Notes: a model not told the origin generated them from the sequence alone. 64,000 nt of DNA from Uloborus plumipes (GCA_038373865.1 JAXGGA010004718.1:21213-85212), one strand, 5' to 3'; positions 10,870 to 21,905 are shown, counted from the stretch's first letter. Made by a program: numbers and translations.

Positions 10870-11515
10870 GCCACTATCGACTAAATAACATAGCCAGTAA
10901 CATTTTTACGAAAGGTAACTAGAGAATAGACTCACTTTTTCGAAAAATATTTAAAAAAAAAAAGCTCACGATGAGGAATAACAAAAGCCCTGAAACTATA
11001 AAAAAATGATCATGCAATTGCTAAAATGATTCTTTGTAATGTTTATAAGAAATGAAAACTAATTTAAATGGAATGTAATAGTATTTTACAGTTTACTTAT
11101 TTGCAAAAGTTCAAATGTGTAAGAAAATTAAAGACTAATAGATCCATTTAATGTTAAACGGATACAGATCTTTTTTTCCCCATGGTTATTCGGCACATCA
11201 CTATTTAAACAGGACGCTTCAATTTGAGTAACCTCTGCTCAGCATACTGAAGCCCTTTTTTAGTCGTAAAAATTCTTCCATATATATAAAATACCGTATT
11301 AGGATTGGCAATATATGTTTTGGGGATTTATAGTTATGAATGTTAAACTTTCTGAAAAAATTCATTTCCTATTTGAAGCAACATATTCAGTTAACTAATG
11401 AATCGCCCGCATGAAATGATGTAATCAAGTTGTTTGAGATTATCAGTATAAGAAATACAGCATCAACCAATCCATCAAATATTTTCATTTGAAAGTAAGA
11501 ATCGGTTATCTACGA
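10870..11515. other. AT-rich DNA, no feature recognised
   Basis: Short A/T tracts and no open frame of note; nothing here could be tied to a family or signal. Confidence 0.6.
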
Positions 11516-11519
11516 TGCT

Positions 11520-11780
11520 CCTTATTAAAGCCTCATCCCGGTGAGGTTTCCCGGGTCAGAGTTCGCGCAATCTGGAATGGCAACAGGTGAATTCAGACGA
11601 TACGCAGTCACGGAGTTGGCGGAATGAGTGTTCCGAGGCAGGCTTATTACGTACTTTTTGGAACGTGTCAATTAATAATTCGTTCCTTCGTGACATCACG
11701 ACGAAGGGGAGCAGATGTTTCTCTTACATGAATGTGGAATATACATACCGGTTTGATTTGATTTCTAGCTGTAGGTTTTA
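11520..11780. other. GC-richer, repeat-poor island
   Basis: The block contains cccggtgaggtttcccggg, caacaggtgaattc with an E-box-like caggtg, cttattacgtac and cgtgacatcacgacg. Frames are short and I see no splice-bounded exon. It is a candidate regulatory element on composition alone. Confidence 0.3.
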
Positions 11781-11910
11781 CATGTAAATATCTTTATCTT
11801 TGATTGAAGTGGAAAAAACACGACATTATTTTAAGTTGATCTAAATAATGATAGATTAACGGAAATAACGTTTTAAAAAAGCGTTATTTATCGAAACTGG
11901 TTAAGAGATG

Positions 11911-11967
11911 TAAAGCAGTGAGTAACCGCCTCTGAGCAAGGGCTAAGGCAGGAACGGTGTATTGCAT
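11911..11967 (+). mobile_element. 57-bp deleted member of the hairpin family, flanked by a 12- to 13-bp direct repeat
   Basis: The block starts taaagcagtgagtaaccgcc, contains gggctaaggcaggaac and ends ggtgtattgcat: the outer segments of the 241-bp element at 37470 with the whole hairpin missing. ggttaagagatg flanks it on both sides (11899-11910 and 11968-11979), so this looks like a discrete insertion event and not random decay. Confidence 0.7.
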
Positions 11968-11979
11968 GGTTAAGAGATG

Positions 11980-12925
11980 GTTAAATTGTTTCATAAAAGA
12001 ATATAAAAAATCTTTACTAAATCAAAGTTCGTCACTCAGATACTTCTTTTGCTCCAAAGGTCTTTTATTTTGTTTAATCAATTCATTTTCGAAGTTTTTT
12101 TTTCAGACAACCTAGACTGGACTTATTCTAATTTTAAAATAGTTTGCAATGCTACGTGTATTGTGTTGGTTTTAAAACATATTTTAACTACTGCGTAAAA
12201 ATGGTATTTTTTAGAATTATTTTAGTATTGTTCGTGATGAAAGTAACTTCATTATTAAAAATAAAAATCAAAAATATTTACACAAATGTTTTTGTTTTAC
12301 AAAAGAAAAGTTTTGGTTTTAAGCAATAGCTATTTTTTTCAGAACAGTAAACTACTATTGTTTTTTTTTTTATAGAGTACAGAAAAGTCTTTACTTTCTG
12401 AACAATGTTTGGAAAAATAATCTTCACTTTCTTAAGTTTCCCTTTTTGGAAGGAGAAAAACATCTTCTTTAGAAAAATAATCTTCTCTTTTTGAGGTTTT
12501 TTTTTTTTTTTTCTTTTTTGGCTGCGAATAAATCTTCTATTGCTGAAAAAGAAACAGAAAAATAACCTTTACTTGATAAAGTCTTTTTTCCAGTTTGGGA
12601 ATTTGAAAGATGAAAGAATCTTCATTTTGTAATGATTTGGGAAAGAACCGTCACTTTCTGAAGCGAGTGTCAAGTTTTTATTTTCATGCTAAATTCAAAA
12701 ATTCTTTGATTAACTTAATTCTTTGAAATTATAAAATCATAGAAAAAGAAAAGTTTTTTTCTATTATAAGCATCAAATTCATTTACAACTCAAAAAGTCC
12801 CTTAGAAACGAGTGCCAGTTAATATGCTTCAGAATGCTGAATTTGTTTTCTCACATACACACCAATATTATTTAAATCTAAAAAAGTTTTCTTTGTAATA
12901 CGCTTTTATTAGTTTCACATGAAGG
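11980..12925. other. AT-rich DNA, no feature recognised
   Basis: Poly-T tracts at about 12360 and 12500 and repeated aataatcttc phrases between 12410 and 12560 are the only structure. No coding sequence is visible. Confidence 0.6.
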
Positions 12926-12926
12926 T

Positions 12927-13197
12927 TTGTTTGCATGTATGTAACTCTGAATAAAAGATAAAATTCACGTTCTTCACAAATATAAAATAATATATTTAAT
13001 ACTATTATTAATAATAAAGCCTAAACTATATTACATGTTGATGTATTATAAGTGTTTCAGTTGTTTGCATGTGGCTCTGAATAATAGATGAAATTCACGT
13101 TCTTTGCAAATATAAAAGTAATATATTTAATACTATTATCAATACTAAAGGCTAAATAAACTACATTACATGCTAATGCATTATAAGTGCATGTAAA
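12927..13197 (+). repeat. Tandem pair of about 134 bp, with an inverted relative at 59291
   Basis: Two units beginning tgtttgcatgt and containing ctctgaata, gaaattcacgttctt-type sequence, tatatttaatactatta and tgtattataagtg follow each other with roughly 85 percent identity by eye. A third copy lies in the opposite orientation at 59291-59465, inside a piggyBac-like element, extended by the same cgcttttattartttcacat leader. Confidence 0.75.
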
Positions 13198-13316
13198 CTA
13201 AGAGGAGATTCAATAGTTTTGAAAATCAGAGTGAAATCAGTAAGAGTATGTTTGATTCACTCTAAAAGCGTATTTTTTAGTTTTTTAAACTATAATTAAG
13301 ACTGTTCTTTTTCTAG

Positions 13317-13499
13317 AAACCTAATGCTGTGTCTCTGCTAACAGAGCGGTATTTAAGTTCCCTGTATCGACCGTTTGCCTCTGTTCGGAAACAGCTCACA
13401 GAACAGGCTCTGTCCAGATGTCAGACTGTAGGACAAGAGCACTTTGAAGCGCACTACCTAGGACCGACAGCACTCTTTTTGAGGACAGTCCGGGACTGT
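13317..13499 (+). CDS. Candidate internal coding exon, protein not recognised
   Basis: A pyrimidine-rich stretch ending ttctttttctag gives a good 3' splice site, and GTAAGT at 13500-13505 gives a strong 5' splice site. Between them lie exactly 183 bases, 61 codons, open throughout in the phase set by the acceptor. The product includes VSLLTERYLSSLYRPFASVR, KQLTEQALSRCQTVGQEHFE and AHYLGPTALFLRTVRDC: mixed charged and hydrophobic residues with helix-like spacing, unlike the low-complexity frames elsewhere. The local base composition is also higher in G+C than its surroundings. I do not recognise a family, and no partner exon was found in the window, so it would belong to a gene with long introns or to an unknown mobile element. 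Confidence rests on the coincidence of two splice sites and an in-phase open frame. Confidence 0.4.
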
Positions 13500-13564
13500 G
13501 TAAGTCTTTTTGTCGTAGAGCTTTTTCTAGTATCAGCATTATTCCTGATGTCATTTTAATTGTA

Positions 13565-13850
13565 TGCTGCTGTGGAGCAAATAGTAACTTGTAATCGTTT
13601 TAAAGATGTTTGTTCTTTCTACAGACAAAACTGGAATTGTAATTTCATTTATTTATTTATTTATTTATTTATTTATGTTTATTTATTTATTTATTTACTA
13701 TGGATTTGCTTATTATGCCATGGAGCAAATAGTAACTTGTAATCACTTTAAAGACATTTGTTCTTCCTGCAGACAAAACTGGAATTGCGATTTCATTTAT
13801 TTGATTTTATGTATTTATTTATTTTTATTTATTTATTTATTTTTAGTAAT
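13565..13850 (+). repeat. Tandem duplication of about 148 bp ending in ATTT microsatellites
   Basis: tggagcaaatagtaacttg recurs at 13573 and 13721, each time followed by acaaaactggaattg and a run of ATTT/TTTA repeats. The unit boundaries fall in the microsatellite, which suggests slippage or unequal exchange. Confidence 0.8.
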
Positions 13851-13859
13851 CTATCTGGG

Positions 13860-14880
13860 AAGCTAGCATCAATCTAGCAATTTGTAGAACGTTAATTGTA
13901 CGATGAAAATTGCATTTTTAAAGATTGCAATTCGTGCAAATACTTACAAAATCTGATCAGTTGGACTTGAAATTTAATACATTATTATTATTATTATTAT
14001 TTTGTCTTTACGTACGTATTATTTTCTGTTTTCTCCAACTAGAATTTTTAAGAGACCAGCTTAACTAAAGACCAAGATTTCCATTCGTTTTCAAAACTTA
14101 TTATTAGCTAATTTAATGGAAGATTCAAACTTGTATAAAGTTCGTACTTTGTTTTTAATCAATTTGATACTTTTAATTGTAAAGTCAATTTTTCTTGACA
14201 TTAATTTTAAGTGATAAAACAATAGAAACTCTTTCAGTTATGTATTCAAAAGAAAAATAAAAAAATATATATATTATCTATATATATATAAACGCAATTT
14301 AGCTTAAACGTGCAGCAATAGTCACGTTGTCCTATTTTATTATAGGCTAGGTATTTAATACTCGTGCATCACTCAAGTTTCAATGAAGTTGAAGCTAAAT
14401 CTTTCAACTAAGCATTTTAAGAAACAAATTAACTTATATTTGACACACACATTTCCACATTATTTTCACACACATTTTCACACATATTCCTCTTATTTTA
14501 GAGACTGATTTGTCTACTTTCTTTTTTGTTTGTTTCTTTCCTTTCTTTTTTTAATTTATTTTAAGTGTTCACAAATAATTTAAATTATTATGTCCAATTT
14601 ATAGTTTTAACCTTTAAATTCCTTGTTTTCTTTCTTTCATCATCATCATTTTCTTTCAAATCTTGCTTTGTTTGTTTTTAAGTTCTGTTTCAAATATTTT
14701 TAAGATCATACTTTTTAGCAACATCGTCACATTATTTTTATTAGTGTTATTGTTATTATTTTTTATTACTATAATGCAATATATTTATTTATTTTGATCT
14801 TTCATGGTTTATTTTGGTGTCTACCAGATAGTAGTAAAAAACATTCTTCAAAATAATTTATTTAAGGCAATTTTTCTTCG
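13860..14880. other. AT-rich DNA with simple repeats
   Basis: ATT repeats near 13982-14001, AT repeats at 14262-14291 and CAT repeats near 14638 are present. No gene or element was recognised. Confidence 0.6.
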
Positions 14881-15245
14881 TAGAAAATGCACCTTTCAAC
14901 ACCCCGTACAATTCTTATCTAGGCCCCAAGAGCAGCCATTTGTGTGAAATGAAATTTTCACTTTCCGTGACAAACACGGAACTTGTTATTGACACTGCAG
15001 TTAATAATCACGATTGTTGGAAGCGGAAGAGGGGAGGGGGAAGAGACACATCGTGCCGTGTTGCCATTCCCTGCATTAGAAATAACCGCCCTCGGAGGTT
15101 TTTTTTTTTTTTTTCTGGGGCAAAGCAGAAAGCAAGAGTCACCGCGCCTGTTATTTATCTAACGAGATGGGCGGGATTTTTTTTTTTGCCGACAATAAAA
15201 ACACTTTCACTGTTTTTTGGGGGTGGCGTATTATTTTTACATTAG
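14880..15245. other. GC-richer island, candidate regulatory DNA
   Basis: Balanced base use and no recognised repeat, interrupted by T runs at about 15099 and 15179. The forward frame 14940-15245 starts plausibly but dissolves into a phenylalanine run from the poly-T tract, so coding is unlikely. Confidence 0.3.
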
Positions 15246-15249
15246 TTCT

Positions 15250-16575
15250 CGTGAGTGTAATAGTTTTTATTTTTTCCTTCTGAAGAGATGAAGATGAGTC
15301 AACTTTTTCTTCTTTTCTCTTTTGGTTTTGGTTTAAAGGTGTCACGTTTTGTAGTTAGAAGAAAAGTTGTTTTTCTTTTTTCCCTTTATTTGTTTGGTTA
15401 GTTTCTCACGTGATGATTGATGCTAATCAGTTAAATTTCTACCTCTTTTGCTTTCGAGAAAATGAAATCTTGGATCAAATCTACTCCAAAAATTTCAACA
15501 CACAGATTTTAAAATCCTGATTACTTTAACTTATAATTTGTACGTATATTTTTTAACGAGTAATATTTTTCCTGAAATTAAAAAGACAAGACTTGCATTT
15601 GACAAAATGGGCTCTGGGTAGGCAAAATATCTGTCATTAAGTTTTTGAGTTCTTCTGGTTCACTTGCAGAGTTTTTTTTTTTTTTTTTTTTTTAAATAAA
15701 AAAAGTCTGATATTTTAGAAATTTTTCTTTTTAACGTTTCCCTTGTTTAATTGATTATTATTTCGGATCATTTTTGAATTTTAATATTCGTTTTGTGATT
15801 CTACTCCTCTTGTGCTAACGTAAGCCTAACTAAAAACGCCTCACTCATAAATTCAAATAGCGCATTGGTGGCAAATGTTTAGTGAAGAACTGGTTCCTAA
15901 ACAATTATAAAAGTATGCGTTATCGTATCTGGAAAAGCGCTGACTGATGAGGCTAAATTAAAGTGTGTCAGTTTTCTTCCAGCAAACACCAAATTGCATC
16001 TGTAAATGTAACAAGAAGTTCTGTCAAGAACTAAACGAGCCTACTTTCCCGTACATCGACATCGGCATTCTAGCATCTGATCATTATTCTCTTGATCATC
16101 TGAGACTAAACATTATGTCAAACATACCTTTTTAGCACTTAAAGCTGATTTCTAAAAGCAAAATATACCCCTCTCATCAGATGAAATAGAGACATAAAAA
16201 GTAAATAAATGAATAAATGAAGTTTTGTCGCACCTTTTAAAGAATGTAACTGTTACAGTTCTTCCGTAGAAAAATTCCTCAATCGTTTTCAAAAAAAAAA
16301 ATTAAAAGTACAAAGTACATCAAAACACATTTTATCAAAGAAAGGAAAAAAAACTCGTCCGTCGATAAAATGTCTCGATTTTCACTTTTAAACCGTTGCC
16401 AGTTGTTAAATATAAATAAAGAATAAAATGCCTTCGTGAATGAAACACTTTTGTTACAAAAAAAATCGTCTGCCAAAAAAAATAATAGTAATAAATAAAA
16501 TAACACAAATGAATAAATAAACAAAAAATCGTCTGCACAGTCAGTCATTTTTTTCTGAGCCTGCATTTCCGCCAT
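15250..16575. other. AT-rich DNA, no feature recognised
   Basis: Long T and A tracts (for example about 15672-15693) dominate. The minus-strand frame 16279-16575 is almost entirely aromatic and aliphatic residues and is an artefact of AT richness. Confidence 0.6.
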
Positions 16576-16581
16576 GTTTGT

Positions 16582-16606
16582 GGAGTCGGAGTCGGAATCA
16601 GAGTCC
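16582..16606. mobile_element. Scrap of the GACTCC-rich hAT MITE family
   Basis: ggagtcggagtcggaatcag matches the subterminal hexamer array of the element at 7023. Only about 25 bp are recognisable. Confidence 0.4.
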
Positions 16607-16749
16607 TCACAGAAGATTATTCAGAAAAGTACTTTACAAACATTATTTATCAAAACCATTTTTTACAAAGTTAGTTTGAAGGAAATCCGACTTTAAGTTC
16701 CAGGATCAACATTCAACTTAAATTCCCCGTAGGCGCTAATGTTAAATTT

Positions 16750-17768
16750 TTTTCTGAACGGTTCAATATTGAACGAAAAATGGTTCAAACCAAAAAGCGA
16801 AATAAGGGACTGAACCTCTCCGAGATCTTTCAAACAAAAAAAAGTTTATTCTATTCGGATGGTTCACTCAGAAGTTATTAGGTGGGGAAAGGTTGCTTGA
16901 ACGGTTCAATGTTGAACGAAAAAATGTTCAAATTGAAAATTTAAATACTGTAATGAAGTATCCTTGCTGAGATCCTTCGAACAAAAAAAAAGTTTATTTA
17001 AATCGGACTGTTCACTCAAAAATTATTAGGGGTGACAGCTTGCTTGAGCGGTTCAATGTTGAACGAAAAATTGTTCAAATCGGAAATGTAAATACGGGAA
17101 TGAAGTATCCTTGATAAGATCTTTCGAACAAAAAAAAGTTTGTTGAAATCGGACTGTTCACTCAAAAGTTAGCATCGCGGGACAGGTTGTTTGAACGGTT
17201 CAAAGTTGAACCAAAAATTGTTCAAATCGAAAAATCAAATATGGGAATGAGTTGTACTCGCCGAAATCTTTCCAACAAAAAAAAAGTTTGTTCAAATCGG
17301 AATGTTCATTCAAAAGTTATTAGGGGGGGAAAGGTTGCTTGAACGGTTCAATGTTGAACCAAAATTGTTCAAATCGAAAAATCAAATATGGGAATGAGTT
17401 GTAATCGCCGAGATCTATCCAACAAAAAAAAGTTTGTTCAAATCGGAATGTTCATTCAAAAGTTATTAGGGGGGAAAGGTTGCTTGAACGGTTCAATGTT
17501 GAACGAAAAATTGTTCAAATCGAAAATGTAGATACAGGAATGAAGTATCCTTGAAAAGATCTTTCGAACAAAAAAAAGTTTGTTCAAATCGGACTGTTAA
17601 CTAAAAAGTTAGCATCGCGGTACAGGTTGTTTGAACGGCTCAAAGTTGAACCAAAAATTGTTCAAATCGAAAAATCAAATATGGGAATGAGCTGTACTCG
17701 CCGAGATCTTTCCAACAAAAAAAAGTTTGTCCAAATCGGAATATTCATTCAAAAGTTATTAGGGGGGG
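16750..17768 (+). repeat. Tandem array, seven units of about 146 bp with a three-unit higher-order pattern
   Basis: The anchor tgaacggttcaa, or a one-base variant, recurs at about 16755, 16897, 17043, 17190, 17338, 17482 and 17629, spacings of 142 to 148 bp. Every unit also holds gttcaaatcg, a gatctttc-like phrase and aacaaaaaaaagttt. Units are not equally alike: those at 17190 and 17629 share agcatcgcgg and caaagttgaacc, and those at 17043 and 17482 share gaatgaagtatccttg, so the array repeats with a period of about 439 bp. It ends in gacagacagaccgaccgac. No open frame runs through it. Confidence 0.9.
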
Positions 17769-17873
17769 ACAGACAGACAGACCGACCGACAGACCGACAC
17801 ACAAATTCCCCATCTCAATACCCTACTTTCAAATTTTTAATTTTTCGATATTCATTTTACCTTTTTATTTTTT

Positions 17874-17951
17874 TAACTTGGCGATATTTTTTGGACTTGG
17901 CGATATTTTTTTTTAACTTGGCGATATTTTTTGGACTTGGCGATATTTTTT
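17874..17951 (+). repeat. Short tandem repeat, 40-bp unit twice
   Basis: acttggcgatatttttt appears four times, alternating between ggacttgg and ttaacttgg joints, giving a 40-bp unit made of two related halves. Confidence 0.85.
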
Positions 17952-18045
17952 AGATGCATTAAGCCAATTTTAATACTTTTTTCGTCTTTCTTTTATTTTT
18001 AACGGGAAAGTAGGCTAAAAAGCAGCTTCTCCAGAAATGAAACTT

Positions 18046-18363
18046 AGGCAGGAATTCAAGTGAAACACCATTGCAATCGCTTCGAATTGCAATCGCTACT
18101 GGAAGTGAATTACATTATCATCAACTTAACTTGGCACTGACGTCACTACGGGTGGAGCCAATAAGAGCTCACAAGCAGTCAGTGATCTCCTCTTATTCGC
18201 CAAGTAGGCTGTGTCGTTTTTATCTAGCTTGTTTTTCATAGGCAAACGTTACGCAAACGTCACGCTGACGTCACGATGTTTTTATCAAGAAACGTTCTAA
18301 TGTAATTCATTTCCAGTAGCGATTGTAATTTGCGATCGCCTGTTTCACTTGAATTCCTGCCTT
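18046..18363. mobile_element. MITE or foldback element with about 70-bp imperfect inverted arms
   Basis: The left arm has aggcaggaattcaagtgaaa and continues through caatcgctactggaagtgaa. The right arm mirrors this as cagtagcgattgtaa and cacttgaattcctgcct. Inner gacgtcac phrases and aataagag/ctcttatt also pair, so most of the 318 bp can fold. No transposase and no certain target duplication were seen. Confidence 0.7.
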
Positions 18364-18365
18364 GG

Positions 18366-18508
18366 GGCCCTGCTCCACATCAGCGGAAAATGCGGGCGTA
18401 AGCAGAAACGTAAAATGGATTAAATTCTTTTCTTATGGAAAGTACCCGGATTTTCGGTTTCTGCCTTCGGTTTCGGTCGCGTTTTCCGCTGATGTGGAGC
18501 AGGGCGCT
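18366..18508. mobile_element. 143-bp MITE with about 27-bp inverted ends
   Basis: The left end is gccctgctccacatcagcgg followed by aaaatgcg, and the right end is its mirror with a single mismatch. It begins two bases after the previous element ends. The open frames over this block on both strands are products of the palindromic ends, not genes. Confidence 0.7.
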
Positions 18509-18611
18509 TACCGAATATTTGAAAATATAACATGGCATTTGCAATCCCCATACGGATCGTGGGTAGCGTATTGAATAAGACATTGGACTCGGGACAGGAA
18601 GGTTTCAGAAA

Positions 18612-18989
18612 ATACTGCAAAAAAGGAACTGTTGTTTTTACAGTGAAATACTGGCAGCTGAGGTTCCAGTTTAAAACTGTAAAATGCACAGTAATAAAAT
18701 GTAAAATTAGCAATTTTACAGTTTGTTACAGTATATTTAGAAATTTTACAGTTTATTGCCGTAAAATTTAGCAATATTATACTGCAAAAACAACAGTATA
18801 ATACTGGCAGCCGAGGTTCCAGTTTAAAACTGTAAATTGCACGGTTATAAACTGTAACATTAGCATTTTTACAGTTTATTACTGTAAAATTAGCATTTTT
18901 ACAATTTATTGCTGTAAAATTAGAATTAGTTTATTACTATAAAATTAACTGTATTATACTATAAAAACAACATACATTTTTTACAGTGC
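18612..18989 (+). mobile_element. MITE of the ACTGTAAAA family (copy D), two complete units
   Basis: It starts actgcaaaaaaggaactg, has unit one (18628 to about 18797) and unit two (to about 18970), each with ggcagc-gaggttccagttt, and ends cattttttacagtg. This is the clearest copy, and it shows the undisturbed TTAA target at which the piggyBac element sits in copy A. Confidence 0.75.
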
Positions 18990-19239
18990 ACCCATATGAG
19001 AAGTTCGTGTTCGTTAAATCCGTACATCCACAAGTCCTACACTTTCAGAAACGCATAATGGAAACGCAATTCGAAATTTTTCTCGTGTTCAACGAAATGG
19101 CTTAGTGGAAAATGCTGCGATTGAACGTATCTCAAAATGAGCAAACATTTTGTCGATCTGACGAAAATTTCGTGAGCATGAATTTTCGATCTAGTGAGAA
19201 AGCAATTCTCGTAAATGACTAAATTTGTCTTACGATTGA

Positions 19240-19520
19240 AGAATCCTACACAGTGAGCGTTGTGGGGTCGGTCACTAGCAGTTTCCATTGGTACAAAGTT
19301 GCTGGTGACGTTCCCTCCGCTTCAGAGCAATGCACCAGTAATGTCGGTGATGCTGCCATCTATTGAGACAAAGGCAGATTCTGCCCCATTCAGAAAGTTT
19401 CACTCGCTCAGGAGCCACATGCTTTTGCCATAAATCCAGGCTCTCTAAGTGAATAGGGCTTGGGTCTCCGAATCGACATTAATAACGATAACGTAATCCC
19501 ACGCAATTAGGATTTTGTCA
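19240..19520. other. GC-richer, repeat-poor island
   Basis: The block has ggtgatgctgccatctattg, ccataaatccagg and cattaataacgataacg and no repeat similarity within the window. No framed exon is visible. It is a candidate regulatory element by composition. Confidence 0.3.
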
Positions 19521-20068
19521 TTGTATGAGAAACAGGTTAATGTTATTGAAATTCAAAGATTGTCAAATACAAATGCATTTTTTTCTTCTTTTATTTTAAA
19601 ACATTTAACGATTTAACGTTATTTTTAACTGTCGTGAAAAAATTTCGATTTTGATGTGTATAAATTTCTTATGGTAATTTTAATACCATAGTAATTTCAC
19701 GAATAAATTTTCCTCTAAATTGTAAAGGCATAAACTACATTAAGTGAACACGAATTAGAAGCAAACACTATTGACTGCTAATTACACAAAGTAAACTTGA
19801 AAAAAAAAGACGACATCCTAATCTTCAACAATCTCATTGCATTACTCAATGACGATGCTGCGAGAAGCAATTATACAATTTTTATAACATCGTACAGGTC
19901 GAGTCATTCTATCGCAGGTGTTGCCGGGTAAAAAAGAAGCCTCCCGCCGATCAAAGCTATCCTCCCTCAACCTGTCCCGCTGTGTATCAGGGCCCAGGGT
20001 GAATGGGGCGGCTGAGTTAAAAAGATCTCAACTTGAAATCGGTTGAATCCAGCAGAGCCTTTTTTTTT

Positions 20069-20108
20069 TATATAAGGTAGAGTGGAGGAGCACCTGCCAT
20101 TCAGTAAC
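20069..20108 (+). promoter_or_regulatory. Candidate core promoter: TATA box plus arthropod initiator
   Basis: tatataagg starts at 20069 and a TCAGT initiator lies at 20101-20105, which puts the initiator A at 20103, 32 to 34 bases from the TATA start, close to the arthropod optimum of about 30. The 150 bases upstream are GC-richer and free of repeats. A short frame of 38 codons starts at the ATG at 20109 (MSHLKNSFIDAVSYVLPGS at its beginning), which may be a leader peptide or chance. No downstream exon was identified. Confidence 0.4.
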
Positions 20109-20589
20109 ATGAGTCACTTAAAGAACTCCTTCATAGATGCAGTATCATATGTTTTGCCCGGTTCAATCAGATCGCTCAGCTGTGCTTGGGATTTTTCCTT
20201 GGGTTATGCAGACTCGTTGTTTTGAGAAGGGTCTTAGGTCAACCATCCGGCCATATGTAAAAATTTAGATGTACAGATAAAAGTAATTTACAATATGGAA
20301 TCGAAGTACATTTTTCTGAAATTATGATGCAACAGATCAGCATTGTTGCAAGACGGGAATTATTTAATGAATTCTCAAAGGATCTCTGAATTCAGTAACA
20401 ATTTCTGGATTATATAGTAGGGCAAGATACAGAATATAGAAATAGATTTTCGTATCCTTATTTTCTATGAGCAGCCGTACTTGACTCACTAACTATGGTC
20501 ACTACAAAGCAAAAAAAGAAAAGAAAAATTCTTGGTTAAAAATTAACCTTTGTTGGAAATAAAGAACGAAGTTCACAAAATAGAACTTC

Positions 20590-20700
20590 TGGTAAAAACT
20601 TAAGAAGAAGGAAAGAATCCTATCGAAGATTGATCAAAACCAACTGGTAAAAACTTGCGAAAAAGAAAAGAATACCATCAGTGACTGACCAAAACCAAAT
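20590..20700 (+). repeat. Two-copy tandem repeat, about 58 bp
   Basis: ctggtaaaaactt followed by aagaat and gatcaaaacc or gaccaaaacc occurs twice in a row with moderate divergence. Confidence 0.6.
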
Positions 20701-20779
20701 GTAACTCAACAGTTTAATGCCTGAAAAGCCCAAGGACCGTAAGATCCATAACTTTCTGCGCCATTAAAATTCTTAGAGG

Positions 20780-20832
20780 TCTTGCTCCAAGTACACACTG
20801 CGTACTTGGAGCATGTTCAAGCGCGAATGCTT
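20780..20832. repeat. Two adjacent short hairpins
   Basis: ttgctccaagtac pairs with gtacttggagca across a seven-base loop. Directly after it tgttcaaagc-type arms pair across cgcgaat. The stems are 11 to 12 bp, too short for a canonical microRNA precursor. Confidence 0.5.
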
Positions 20833-20845
20833 TGAACAAGTCCCG

Positions 20846-21225
20846 CTAGCCATTCTTAATACTGAAACAATGTGAACAGTTGTTTTTTAAAGTATCATGG
20901 CAGCTAATTTTCAATTTGTAATCGTGTACATAACAACGGGCCATATAGGTGAATTTCGTGGACCTTTGGTTGGGCGCCAATTTTAGAATAAACATTAAAT
21001 TATAATGTATCCAGTGAATTTTGGTCGAAAACTTAGGATAAATTAAATTTTCCTCTCCCACTAACTTTGCTGTATCAAGTAACTTAGTCCTCAATTAAAT
21101 ATAAATAATTTCCTTACAGTAAATGCAGACTAAAAAACTGACGATGAGGTCACAGGAGAAACTCGAAGTAGATCATTTATATGCCTGGGAAAAACGTATC
21201 TGTATTTATTTGAATTGGCATAAGA
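20846..21225. other. AT-rich DNA, unsupported frame
   Basis: The minus frame 20846-21094 is 82 codons long but matches nothing I know and has no splice or start context. Nothing else is recognised. Confidence 0.4.
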
Positions 21226-21229
21226 ATTA

Positions 21230-21905
21230 CACTCTTTCTCGCACAACCACCTTCACCTAAATATCAATCGCGGAAGCCCCATCCCTGTCTGTCAACAATG
21301 GAAATGGGTGTTGACAAAAGCCAAATTTAGCTCAAATTCTTTTGTGTGGCAGAATTTCTTTCATATCCTACGAGGCGGTGATTAAATTTACCACAGCAAT
21401 ATTCACCTCATCTGTCTTGATTAACACATTTCCGAGACGAAAAAGACAAGCGGCTTGAATGCAAATTAAAATGCACGAGCATCTTTTCCCAAGATAGAAG
21501 AAAAAAGACCATCCGTTTAAAAACGGAGACGAATTCCCAGAGCACTTACAATCAAAACGTCAAAACAAAGCCACTCTTCAAAAAAAAAAAAACTTCTCCA
21601 GAAAGAGAAAAGAGAATGAATGAAAATTCCATCTCAATTGCCGCGAGACGAAAGGTCAAGCGACTTGATATTCAGACATTTGGGGTCAACGGGGAGTGGG
21701 CTGACCCCAGCGACCTCGTCACGATTCGTTCGGGTCCGACAGGAACCCGGGTTCCGGAACCTCCCCTCCGTGTTCGCTTGCAGAGCACGAACGGGACACC
21801 GAAGGGTTGTTCGCCCTTCTTTTTTTTTTTTCCAAGTACCATTCCGTATTTACAAAGTAACTTTTCGACGCCCAGGCACAAGTTTTCCTGCTAGAGGTTA
21901 AGTCG
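21230..21905. other. GC-richer island, candidate regulatory DNA
   Basis: Repeat-poor, with the highest G+C part at 21690-21810 (gacaggaacccgggttcc palindromic core). Overlapping frames on both strands end in poly-T and poly-F stretches, so none is convincing as coding. Confidence 0.3.

Noticed and set aside
16750..17768. CRISPR-like array
   Set aside because: Units of about 146 bp without unique spacers in a eukaryotic context: a minisatellite.
20109..20225. 38-codon frame downstream of the TATA/initiator pair as a gene
   Set aside because: Too short to support alone, with no motif and no follow-on exon. Mentioned only with the promoter.
20780..20832. microRNA precursor
   Set aside because: The stems are only 11 to 12 bp, well short of a 22-bp mature duplex.
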